This document shows positions 27,373 to 34,564 of a DNA stretch of 53,138 nucleotides, piece by piece. Source of the stretch: CBDATB01 sp965199745. GTDB taxonomy: Bacteria; Bacteroidota; Bacteroidia; Cytophagales; Flammeovirgaceae. The position numbers and the translations under genes were made by a program. Each line of letters opens with the position of its first letter. Position 1 is the first letter of the stretch. Below the pieces are notes generated by a model. It worked only from the letters and a program-made list of their open reading frames with translations, did no database searches and had not been told where the DNA came from. The DNA lies in assembly GCA_965199745.1 (NCBI GenBank), contig CBDATB010000006.1, positions 1 through 53,138 on the forward strand, read 5' to 3'.

Positions 27373-27380
27373 TATCTTTG
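27373..27380 (+). promoter_or_regulatory. Candidate -7 promoter element of gmhA
   Basis: TATCTTTG matches TAnnTTTG and lies 26 bases before the gmhA ATG at 27407. No clear TTG is present at -33. Its position inside the longer possible frame starting at 27284 argues that 27407 is the real start. Confidence 0.5.
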
Positions 27381-27406
27381 TACTAAAACTTACAAATTAT
27401 AAAAAT

Positions 27407-27985
27407 ATGAAAGTGCAGGGTATTATATTACAGGAATTGTCACAAGCGGCAGAAGTATTATCTGACTTTGTGTCGCAGGAAAAAAACAGGTTGGCTATTG
27501 AGCAGGCTGCTCGTTTATTAGCGGATACTTTTTTGCTAGGTGGCAAAGTAATTTCTTGTGGCAATGGTGGCTCACACTGCGATGCCATGCATTTTGCTGA
27601 AGAGCTTAGCGGCAGATTTAGAGAAAACAGACCAGCATTGGCAGCAATAGCCATTTCTGACCCCAGCCACCTTTCTTGTGTTAGTAATGATTATGGCTAT
27701 GAATATGTCTTTTCTAGGTATGTAGAAGCTTTAGGCAAGCAAGGAGACGTATTGTTGGGTATTAGCACTAGTGGCAATTCCAAAAACGTTATTCGCGCCG
27801 TTGAAGCTGCCAAAGAAAAAAGTATGAAAGTGATTACGCTAACGGGAAAAGACGGCGGCAAAATGTCGGGTATGGCAGATATTGAAATTAATGTATCTCA
27901 TTTTGGTTATGCTGATAGAATACAAGAAGTGCATATTAAGGTAATTCACCTGATGATTCTCTTAGTTGAAAAGTTGATGAGTTGA
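27407..27985 (+). CDS. gmhA: Sedoheptulose-7-phosphate isomerase GmhA
   Basis: GmhA converts sedoheptulose 7-phosphate to glycero-manno-heptose 7-phosphate, the first step to LPS-core heptose. The SIS-domain phosphate-binding motifs are clear: ISCGNGGSHCDAMHFAEEL (the family usually has GNGGS), GRFRENRPALAAIAISD and GISTSGNSKNVIRAVEAA. From ATG 27407 the length is 192 residues, normal for the family; a start at 27284 would add an unrelated 41 residues. It is convergent with divIC, whose stop is five bases away. Confidence 0.92.
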   Translation: MKVQGIILQELSQAAEVLSDFVSQEKNRLAIEQAARLLADTFLLGGKVISCGNGGSHCDAMHFAEELSGRFRENRPALAAIAISDPSHLSCVSNDYGYEYVFSRYVEALGKQGDVLLGISTSGNSKNVIRAVEAAKEKSMKVITLTGKDGGKMSGMADIEINVSHFGYADRIQEVHIKVIHLMILLVEKLMS

Positions 27986-27990
27986 TTTGC

Positions 27991-28314
27991 TTAAAAGTTA
28001 TCTGCCTTTCTTCTTTCTATAAGAAAAATATCTTCTCCTTTGCGTTTGAAAAAATACTTCTCTCGGGCAAACTTTTCCAACTGGGCTGTATCTGACGAGA
28101 GTATTTTCAAAATTTTCTCAATGCGTTGTATTTCTGATTGATAGAACTCTTCTTGTTTTTTTAATTCCTTTCGTTTTTTGTCCATTTGCCAGCAGAATAA
28201 TATGCTGTTGGCATCAAAAAATAAGATCCACAGCAAAAAAGATACTGTTGTAACAGCATAAAAGTTTTTTATAAATTTTTTTGGGGTAGATAATTTTTGC
28301 CTAGTGAGTTGCAA
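27991..28314 (-). CDS. Septum formation initiator DivIC/FtsB family protein
   Basis: This 107-residue protein has an N-terminal transmembrane helix (YAVTTVSFLLWILFFDANS), a coiled-coil region (DKKRKELKKQEEFYQSEIQR) and the DivIC-type tail (LEKFAREKYFFKRKGEDIFLIE). Such proteins join the FtsL/FtsQ division subcomplex. There is no ATG before the membrane helix, so the start is probably TTG at 28314; an internal ATG (MDKKRK) would remove the helix and is unlikely. The flavin reductase gene ends 35 bases upstream on the same strand. Confidence 0.85.
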   Translation of the reverse strand: MQLTRQKLSTPKKFIKNFYAVTTVSFLLWILFFDANSILFCWQMDKKRKELKKQEEFYQSEIQRIEKILKILSSDTAQLEKFAREKYFFKRKGEDIFLIERRKADNF

Positions 28315-28349
28315 AATAAAGAAGTGAAAAGTGAAAAAAATTACTATGA

Positions 28350-28865
28350 TTATTCGGAAAATGTGTTGCTTTGTTCTTTAGGATATGAAAAATATTTTCC
28401 CGAAAAATATAACAATGGTTGTTTACCATTATTTCTATGTAGATTTTTAATAGTGCATAAAACTAGCTTGTGGTCGCCGGCAAGGATTATTTTTGTAGCT
28501 CTCACTACATACCAAGCCAAGCAATTTTTAACGAGTGGTACGCCAGCTACTTCTTCAAAAATATTTGTCTCATTGAGGGTTCCAAAACCAGCAAAATGGT
28601 CGCTGATTGCTTGTTGTCCTTCACATAAGATGCTAACGCCAAATAATCTATCAATTTTCAGCATATTGTAAAGTCTTGCTCGTTGGTCTACTGAAAAAAG
28701 TATGAGTGGGGGTGAAAAAGAAACAGAGACGAAAGAGCTGACTGTCATGGCATGTATTTCGTCATTTTCTTTTTTAGTAGTTACCACGGTTATTCCCGTG
28801 GTAAAAGCCCCAGCAACAGCTTTCAGTGTTTCAATGTGTGCTGGTTTGACCATAGTTTTTCTCAA
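28350..28865 (-). CDS. Flavin reductase-like FMN-binding protein
   Basis: The 171-residue product matches the HpaC/flavin reductase-like split-barrel domain: FTTGITVVTTKKENDEIHAM, TVSSFVSVSFSPPLILFSVD, FGVSILCEGQQAISDHFAG. Members use NAD(P)H to reduce FMN or supply a two-component monooxygenase. No oxygenase partner is next to it, so the physiological partner is unknown. Confidence 0.85.
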   Translation of the reverse strand: MRKTMVKPAHIETLKAVAGAFTTGITVVTTKKENDEIHAMTVSSFVSVSFSPPLILFSVDQRARLYNMLKIDRLFGVSILCEGQQAISDHFAGFGTLNETNIFEEVAGVPLVKNCLAWYVVRATKIILAGDHKLVLCTIKNLHRNNGKQPLLYFSGKYFSYPKEQSNTFSE

Positions 28866-28934
28866 GCTATTTTATTAGAAAACCAGATAAAAATGTTTTT
28901 ACTTAATCGATAGTAATATACGAATTGGTTAAAA

Positions 28935-29603
28935 TTATACTGAAAGGTATTTTTCGACAGCCATTAAATTTGAGATTGCTTCGTGTGGGTTATGTGCTTT
29001 AAATACATAACTCCCTGCTACCAGTATGTCGGCACCGGCTGCTATTAAGGACCTCGCGTTTTTATCGTTAACTCCTCCGTCAATTTCGATAAGTGTTTTT
29101 GCTTTTTTCTCTCGGATGAGATTTTTTAGTTTTCTAATTTTCTCATAAGTATTTTCAATAAACGATTGGCCGCTAAATCCGGGATTCACACCCATCAGGC
29201 AAACAAAATTTAGCTCCGTAATAATATCTTCTAGCAAGCCAATGGGAGTATGTGGGTTAACTGCCACTCCTGCTTGGCAGCCAATATGTTTAATTTCCGA
29301 TATTACTCGGTGCAAATGTATGCAGGCCTCAATATGCACGGAAATGAGCTTAGCACCAGCATCTTTAAAGGCTTGTAAATACTTTTCTGGCTGTACAACC
29401 ATAAGATGTACATCTAAGGGCTTTTTGGCGTGATTTGCAACAGCTCTACATACAGAGAGTCCGAACGAGATATTAGGAACAAATACCCCGTCCATAATAT
29501 CTACATGAATCCACTGGGCAGCACTCTGGTTTATCATTACGACTGCTTTTTGTAAGTACGCAAAATCTGCCGCTAAAATAGAAGGAGCTACAATAGGTTT
29601 CAT
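28935..29603 (-). CDS. rpe: Ribulose-phosphate 3-epimerase
   Basis: Rpe interconverts ribulose 5-phosphate and xylulose 5-phosphate in the pentose-phosphate pathway. The TIM-barrel motifs are intact: PSILAADFAYL, HVDIMDGVFVPNISFG with the metal-binding His and catalytic Asp, LDVHLMV, MGVNPGFSGQSFIENT, and the second catalytic Asp in IEIDGGVND. The length of 222 residues is normal. It is separated from the flavin reductase gene by about 70 bases on the same strand and is divergent from lgt. Confidence 0.94.
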   Translation of the reverse strand: MKPIVAPSILAADFAYLQKAVVMINQSAAQWIHVDIMDGVFVPNISFGLSVCRAVANHAKKPLDVHLMVVQPEKYLQAFKDAGAKLISVHIEACIHLHRVISEIKHIGCQAGVAVNPHTPIGLLEDIITELNFVCLMGVNPGFSGQSFIENTYEKIRKLKNLIREKKAKTLIEIDGGVNDKNARSLIAAGADILVAGSYVFKAHNPHEAISNLMAVEKYLSV

Positions 29604-29756
29604 TCTACAAAGATGAATAAAAAATATTGATTTACAAGTAACAACTCATCGCTGAATAAATACAGGAAAAGAGTATCAAGTTGAGTAAATCCTTATCGAT
29701 ATGAAATATATGTATGTATTTTCATATAAACTTTAAAGACTTGCAGGGTTTTCTTA

Positions 29757-29764
29757 TATCTTTG
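29757..29764 (+). promoter_or_regulatory. Candidate -7 promoter element of lgt
   Basis: TATCTTTG matches the Bacteroidota TAnnTTTG box, 58 bases before the lgt ATG at 29823. The only nearby TTG (29741-29743) is closer than the usual 19-21 bases, so the -33 element is weak. Confidence 0.45.
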
Positions 29765-29822
29765 CTAGACGATAGCGCATATCTTTTTGCACGATAAAAC
29801 CAATCACTACAATTACTTAACT

Positions 29823-30632
29823 ATGCACTTTTTCAATGAAATTATTTGGAATGTAGAACCTGAGATTTTTTCCTTATGGGGGTTTGCCATACGTTGGTAT
29901 GGTTTACTATTTGCTTTGAGCTTTGTTATTGGGCAATACATTCTGCTGCATATTTTCAAACAAGAGGGTAGATATGAAAGAGACATTGACAAGCTCATGC
30001 TTTATATGGTCATTGGTACAGTTGTAGGTGCTAGATTAGGGCATTGCCTCTTTTATGACCCGTTGGTGTATTTGCAAGATCCTGTCAGGATATTGTATAT
30101 TAGGGAAGGCGGACTGGCAAGCCATGGGGCTACTATAGGCATCCTGTTTGCTCTGTGGCTATACCAGCACAATACATTTGGTATAAGCTATTTGTGGTTA
30201 TTAGATAGAGTGGTTATTGCTATTGCGCTTGGTGGTGCTTTTATTCGTTTTGGTAACCTAATGAACTCCGAAATCATAGGTATTCCTACCGATTTGCCTT
30301 GGGGTTTTGTTTTCAAAAACAATCCTGATTCCGGATTCGTTGCGCGTCATCCCGCCCAATTATATGAGTCTATTTCTTCTTTGCTGTTGTTTTTTCTACT
30401 TTACAGTTTATACAAAAAGTATGGTAGCGATTTTCCCAGAGGGCTGTCTTTTGGTATATTCCTGATCGTGTTGTTTGGGCTTCGATTTTGTTATGAGTTT
30501 ATCAAAGAAAATCAAGTGGCTTTTGAAAACAATTTTTATCTGAATATGGGGCAAATTCTCAGTATTCCTTTGATTTGTATAGGTGTATTTATCCTTTATC
30601 GGGCGGTATTAGATATGCGTAATTTGACATGA
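29823..30632 (+). CDS. lgt: Prolipoprotein diacylglyceryl transferase
   Basis: Lgt attaches diacylglycerol from phosphatidylglycerol to the lipobox Cys of prolipoproteins at the inner membrane. The 269-residue product has about seven transmembrane helices. The Lgt signature is present as IRFGNLMNSEIIG, and the conserved active-site regions IRWYGLLFALSF, REGGLASHGATIGI and the HPAQLYES motif are intact. ATG 29823 gives the family N-terminus; an upstream in-frame start at 29787 is not needed. It is convergent with pyrD (six bases between stops). Confidence 0.93.
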   Translation: MHFFNEIIWNVEPEIFSLWGFAIRWYGLLFALSFVIGQYILLHIFKQEGRYERDIDKLMLYMVIGTVVGARLGHCLFYDPLVYLQDPVRILYIREGGLASHGATIGILFALWLYQHNTFGISYLWLLDRVVIAIALGGAFIRFGNLMNSEIIGIPTDLPWGFVFKNNPDSGFVARHPAQLYESISSLLLFFLLYSLYKKYGSDFPRGLSFGIFLIVLFGLRFCYEFIKENQVAFENNFYLNMGQILSIPLICIGVFILYRAVLDMRNLT

Positions 30633-30638
30633 GGCAAA

Positions 30639-31688
30639 TCAAGTCGTGGTATTTTTTATATCATAGATTGCTCTATTCACCTTTGTGACCAACTCTGGCC
30701 CTTCATAAATAAAACCTGTATAAAGTTGTATAAGGCAGGCTCCTGCCCGAAGTTTCTCGATAGCATCTTCCGGGCTATGAATGCCTCCCACACCAATAAC
30801 CTTTAGCTTTCCTTTGCTTTTTGTGTAGATGTGTCGAATCATCTCAGTGGATTTTTTTGCCAGTGGTCTGCCGCTTAAGCCACCGGCTCCAATGCGATTG
30901 AGTATTTTTTTTTGTGTTTTGAGTTGATTTCTTTCTGTGGTAGTATTGGTGGCAATGATACCTTGTATTTTTGTTGTTAATGCGATTTCGATAATATCAT
31001 CGAGTTGACGATTATTTAAGTCAGGAGCTATTTTTAGAAAGACGGGTTTTATCCTCGTATGTCGGCGATTGTGCTCTTGCAATGTTTGCAATAACTTTGT
31101 CAGTGGATCTTTGTTTTGTAATGCTCTTAAATCGGGTGTATTAGGTGAACTAACATTGATAGTAAAGTAATCTACATATTTGAATAATGTATTAAAACAT
31201 TGTAGGTAATCTCGGATAGCTAGCTCGTTGGGAGTGGTTTTATTTTTTCCGATATTAGCTCCAACGATAACTTTGCTTTTTCTTTTTTTTAGTCTTTCAA
31301 GCACTGCTGCCAGTCCCTGATTGTTAAAACCCATTCGGTTGATGAGTGCTTCTTCTTCTTTTAATCTGAAAAGTCTGGGTTTAGGGTTTCCTTCCTGGGG
31401 CTTTGGTGTAACAGTCCCTATTTCTACAAATCCAAAGCCCAACACGCTTAGGGGTTCTATCATTTTAGCGTCTTTATCGAAGCCAGCAGCCAAACCAATT
31501 GGGTTTGGGAAGGTTAAGCCAAATAGTGTAATGCTATTGAGTTGGTTGTTTTTTTGATAGTATCTTTTTATGCACATCCTCACAAGCGGTATTTTCAGGA
31601 CTAAGCACAGCATTTGTGTAGCAAAATAGTGGGCTTTTTCTGCGTCAAGACAAAATAAGATTGCCCGAATTAGACGTTTGTAGATCAT
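30639..31688 (-). CDS. pyrD: Dihydroorotate dehydrogenase (quinone), class 2
   Basis: PyrD oxidises dihydroorotate to orotate in pyrimidine synthesis and passes electrons to membrane quinone. The N-terminal helix typical of the membrane-associated class 2 enzymes (AILFCLDAEKAHYFATQMLC) precedes the FMN barrel. Family motifs are NPIGLAAGFDKDA, GFVEIGTVTPKPQEGNP, NRMGFNNQG, INVSSPNTPDLRALQ with the catalytic Ser, and VGVGGIHSPEDA. The length of 349 residues is full for class 2. Confidence 0.93.
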   Translation of the reverse strand: MIYKRLIRAILFCLDAEKAHYFATQMLCLVLKIPLVRMCIKRYYQKNNQLNSITLFGLTFPNPIGLAAGFDKDAKMIEPLSVLGFGFVEIGTVTPKPQEGNPKPRLFRLKEEEALINRMGFNNQGLAAVLERLKKRKSKVIVGANIGKNKTTPNELAIRDYLQCFNTLFKYVDYFTINVSSPNTPDLRALQNKDPLTKLLQTLQEHNRRHTRIKPVFLKIAPDLNNRQLDDIIEIALTTKIQGIIATNTTTERNQLKTQKKILNRIGAGGLSGRPLAKKSTEMIRHIYTKSKGKLKVIGVGGIHSPEDAIEKLRAGACLIQLYTGFIYEGPELVTKVNRAIYDIKNTTT

Positions 31689-31907
31689 TTGCTTGGATTA
31701 TTTTTTTCTTTTATTTTGCTTGGTAGCTCATTTAAAAAATGCATATTCAGCCTTCATTCTGAATAAAATTAAAAAAACGTTCACTATGAAAATTAACAAT
31801 GGAAATGGCGTTTTGTAGCGAGTACTTTGTTGATGAAGTCAATTTTTCGATTCTATACAAATTGCTATAAAAAAACACATAAAGATTTTGCTACAAACGG
31901 GAAGTCT

Positions 31908-32537
31908 TTACAGCTCAAATGAATATTTTATGCCATTAATAAACCCGATTTCAGGGGTTTCTACATTAAACTCTTGTTCGCGGATAAAAAATGCTTTAAT
32001 TGTATGCTTTTTCCATATTCGGTAGGCAATACCTACACCAAAGCGTCGTGTGTCAAAATTTCGGAAGGTAGGGTTAGAGCGGTAAAATAATTCAGTTTGT
32101 AGGTAGGGAGTAAGCCTTTTATTAATTCTGTATTCAACAGTAAGTTTATTGCGCCACCGATAATCGATTGGCTTGTTTTTTCTTTTGTTGATTTGTAGTT
32201 TGATTCTGTACTTAAAAGTAAAAGGTTTTATTTTAAGTCTAAAGATATTGTCAATATCGATCCGGTGTCTTTTGGAAAATTCTAAAGTATTAATGCGATA
32301 AGAAGCAGCGACTCTATAAAACTTAGTTACCTTATAAGTAATCGACATTTCAGTAAATACCTTATTTACATTAGAAATATTTTGATTAAACCTGAGTTGT
32401 TGCTCTAGCTGCACACTGAGACTTTTATTGATTGATTTTTTCAGAGAAATTCCTGTCCAAAGCATAGCATCTTTGCGCTGGGCATGGCTAGTGGCTATGC
32501 AAAAGAGCATTGACAGTACATATATATACTTTTTCAT
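31908..32537 (-). CDS. DUF2490 outer-membrane protein, last gene of the CotH/VTC operon
   Basis: A signal peptide (YIYVLSMLFCIATSHAQ) precedes a predicted beta-rich 190-residue barrel domain that matches DUF2490 (WTGISLKKSINKSLSVQLEQ, GVGIAYRIWKKHTIKAFFIR, ending GIKYSFEL). The final aromatic-hydrophobic residues fit outer-membrane insertion. Such proteins have no proven activity. It follows the DUF4956 gene by 64 bases on the same strand and is probably co-transcribed, giving the operon a possible outer-membrane component. Confidence 0.75.
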   Translation of the reverse strand: MKKYIYVLSMLFCIATSHAQRKDAMLWTGISLKKSINKSLSVQLEQQLRFNQNISNVNKVFTEMSITYKVTKFYRVAASYRINTLEFSKRHRIDIDNIFRLKIKPFTFKYRIKLQINKRKNKPIDYRWRNKLTVEYRINKRLTPYLQTELFYRSNPTFRNFDTRRFGVGIAYRIWKKHTIKAFFIREQEFNVETPEIGFINGIKYSFEL

Positions 32538-32601
32538 TGGTAATTTTTGAAATGGTCGAAATAAACAAATTTTATCTCATCTATAAAGATATTGTTATTA
32601 G

Positions 32602-33231
32602 TTAATTTTTATAAAAAACCCGCATTTTAACCGAGTCTTTCAAATAATCAGCTTCCACAATTTCATATTTGATAATTTCTTTTCCCAGGCGTTCCCGCAA
32701 ATCTTCAAACACTAAGTATTCGTTTTCTGGTCTGATGTTTTCTATTTTTTCGTACAATATATTTTCTACACCTATGCCAGTTCCATAAGTTTGTTTTTCT
32801 AGCAGAAAAATAAACCCAATGATAAATGCATTAGTGAAGAATAGTTCAATATAACTAACTTTTTTTGTTGCTAAAGCATTGATAACTGCCACTGCAATGA
32901 TAACAAACATATAAGTCATTTCTTTAACCGGTATGGTGGTAGTGCGATACCTGAGAATAGAAAACACGGCAAACAGCCCAAAGGCAAAACCGATACTTAA
33001 ATCTACTTTCGAGAATAGATGGCAAACAAAAAATATCAAAGGACTGAATATCATGTAGGTAAGCAGGTATTCACTGTCTTTGCGAGTAGGCTGATAAATG
33101 TATTTGATAATCGTCATTGACACTGCCATATTTAAGGCGAGTCTGAGGAATAATTCCCAAAAATCCTTATCGTATAGCTTGATGCCAAAGTAGCGGATGG
33201 GTTCGCTGTCTAGTAATATGAAATAGTCCAT
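32602..33231 (-). CDS. DUF4956 integral membrane protein
   Basis: The 209-residue protein has about four N-terminal transmembrane helices and a soluble C-terminal domain of about 60 residues. The signature GLFAVFSILRYRTTTIPVKE with following MTYMFVIIAVAVINAL is characteristic of DUF4956. The family has no proven function. It often occurs next to VTC-domain polymerases and CotH proteins, as it does here, 57 bases after the VTC gene. A channel or anchor role for the adjacent VTC-type enzyme is plausible but is inference. Confidence 0.82.
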   Translation of the reverse strand: MDYFILLDSEPIRYFGIKLYDKDFWELFLRLALNMAVSMTIIKYIYQPTRKDSEYLLTYMIFSPLIFFVCHLFSKVDLSIGFAFGLFAVFSILRYRTTTIPVKEMTYMFVIIAVAVINALATKKVSYIELFFTNAFIIGFIFLLEKQTYGTGIGVENILYEKIENIRPENEYLVFEDLRERLGKEIIKYEIVEADYLKDSVKMRVFYKN

Positions 33232-33288
33232 TTTAATTAATTAGTTGTGGGTTGTGAATGTAAATGATGGTATCTAAAATATGAGGAA

Positions 33289-34038
33289 CTAAAGCTTAGT
33301 GCTTGTATTGATAATGCTTTTTACTTTTAATGCTTTGTATTTGAATCGGTTATGTTTTAGCTGTGGATAGGTACAAAGCGCACCCATACAGTATTTACTG
33401 AATGACATGGGATATACTTTTAGAGATTTCAATGCAGCATTCAGGGGGTTCTTCAAGGAAAATTTTTCTTGCTTAACTTCAGCAACTACTAAATTATCAA
33501 AAGTAATATCTCGGTGGTTGCCGTGGATGCTAAGCATAAAGTCGATGGTGCAACGACTGGTGAACTGCTTATCTATAAGTGCAATTCTGCGGAAATTATT
33601 TTGCAATACGGGCGATAAATCTTTTGCCTTCAAAGGTGTGTGTATCTGTAAGAAATCTTTAACTTCTGTGCCATCAATAGCCTTTTCTTCGATGGGTATG
33701 CGTTTTTTATCGCTTTTTCCTGTATTGTTCTTTTTCTTAATTTCATAAAAGCAGGTATTTACATCGGCATATTTCCTGAAGCGTACTTTGTAGCGGTTGA
33801 GCCTGCCGGCGTGATGCGCATAATAGCACACAAAATCTGCTGTATCGAAATAGGTTGTTTCGTAGTTACTAATATGCTGCCCGTTAATTTCCAGTATGCG
33901 ATAGTGGGCTGGGAGCATAGACAGCAGGTTGTATAACTTATTTTGATGAAAAATATATTTGGTGTCGATGCGTTTGAGCAGTCGCACCCGGTCGGTTTCT
34001 TGCAGCGATATAGGTTCAAAAGATGATAATATACGCAT
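33289..34038 (-). CDS. VTC-domain protein (polyphosphate polymerase family)
   Basis: The VTC domain is the catalytic tunnel of yeast polyphosphate polymerase Vtc4. This 249-residue protein keeps its basic and acidic tunnel-type residues in order: LKRIDTKYIFHQNKL, YETTYFDTADFVCYYAHHAG, RYKVRFRKYADVNTCFYEIK with the RxR and ExK pairs, SRCTIDFML, and NLVVAEVKQEKF. It has no membrane helix of its own. The start lies three bases after the small lipoprotein gene, and the DUF4956 membrane gene follows. A soluble ATP-using polyphosphate polymerase docked to DUF4956 is the simplest model, unproven for this protein. Confidence 0.82.
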   Translation of the reverse strand: MRILSSFEPISLQETDRVRLLKRIDTKYIFHQNKLYNLLSMLPAHYRILEINGQHISNYETTYFDTADFVCYYAHHAGRLNRYKVRFRKYADVNTCFYEIKKKNNTGKSDKKRIPIEEKAIDGTEVKDFLQIHTPLKAKDLSPVLQNNFRRIALIDKQFTSRCTIDFMLSIHGNHRDITFDNLVVAEVKQEKFSLKNPLNAALKSLKVYPMSFSKYCMGALCTYPQLKHNRFKYKALKVKSIINTSTKL

Positions 34039-34041
34039 GGC

Positions 34042-34440
34042 TCAATCAAATTTTCTGATAGATATACTGTCGGCGGTAATAGTTTGCTTGCCACCTGAAA
34101 TATTAACCTTAATACTTACGGGTTCCACACCAGAGAGACAAGACCGGCATTCTGAATATGCGTAAATAGTATAGTTGCCCTCAAAAAGATTTTGAAACTG
34201 ATAATTTCCATCGTGATGCGTTCGGGTGTCGTCGTCATAAATATTATTATCCCCATAAACGATATACACTCTTTCTTCAGGTGCATCATATTGACCCTGT
34301 AATGCACCGGTGTTTTTGTCAAAGAGTTGCACGCTTACTTTTCCTGTGATAGTAGCACTTCCACCAATTCCCTCTTCATTTTGGCAAGAAGATAGTATAA
34401 TCAAACATGTGATAAGTGTTGATAATAAAAGGTATTTCAT
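34042..34440 (-). CDS. Small lipoprotein with carboxypeptidase-regulatory-like beta domain
   Basis: The 132-residue product opens with a lipoprotein signal (LLLSTLITCLIILSSC; lipobox ILSSC). It then forms one compact beta-sandwich of the carboxypeptidase-regulatory/transthyretin-like type (GKVSVQLFDKNTGALQGQYD, HHDGNYQFQNLFEGNYTIYA). It is the second gene of the CotH operon, and its stop lies three bases before the VTC start. It may be a surface or periplasmic adaptor; function is unknown. Confidence 0.7.
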   Translation of the reverse strand: MKYLLLSTLITCLIILSSCQNEEGIGGSATITGKVSVQLFDKNTGALQGQYDAPEERVYIVYGDNNIYDDDTRTHHDGNYQFQNLFEGNYTIYAYSECRSCLSGVEPVSIKVNISGGKQTITADSISIRKFD

Positions 34441-34564
34441 ATAAAAAATATTTTTTTACTTGATAATAATATGAAATAAAAATACAGTGAATTAAACATA
34501 ATAACTCAATAGGTCAAGCCCACAAGGCTCGCATAGTTTGAAAGCCTCGCGGGTGATTGCAAGT

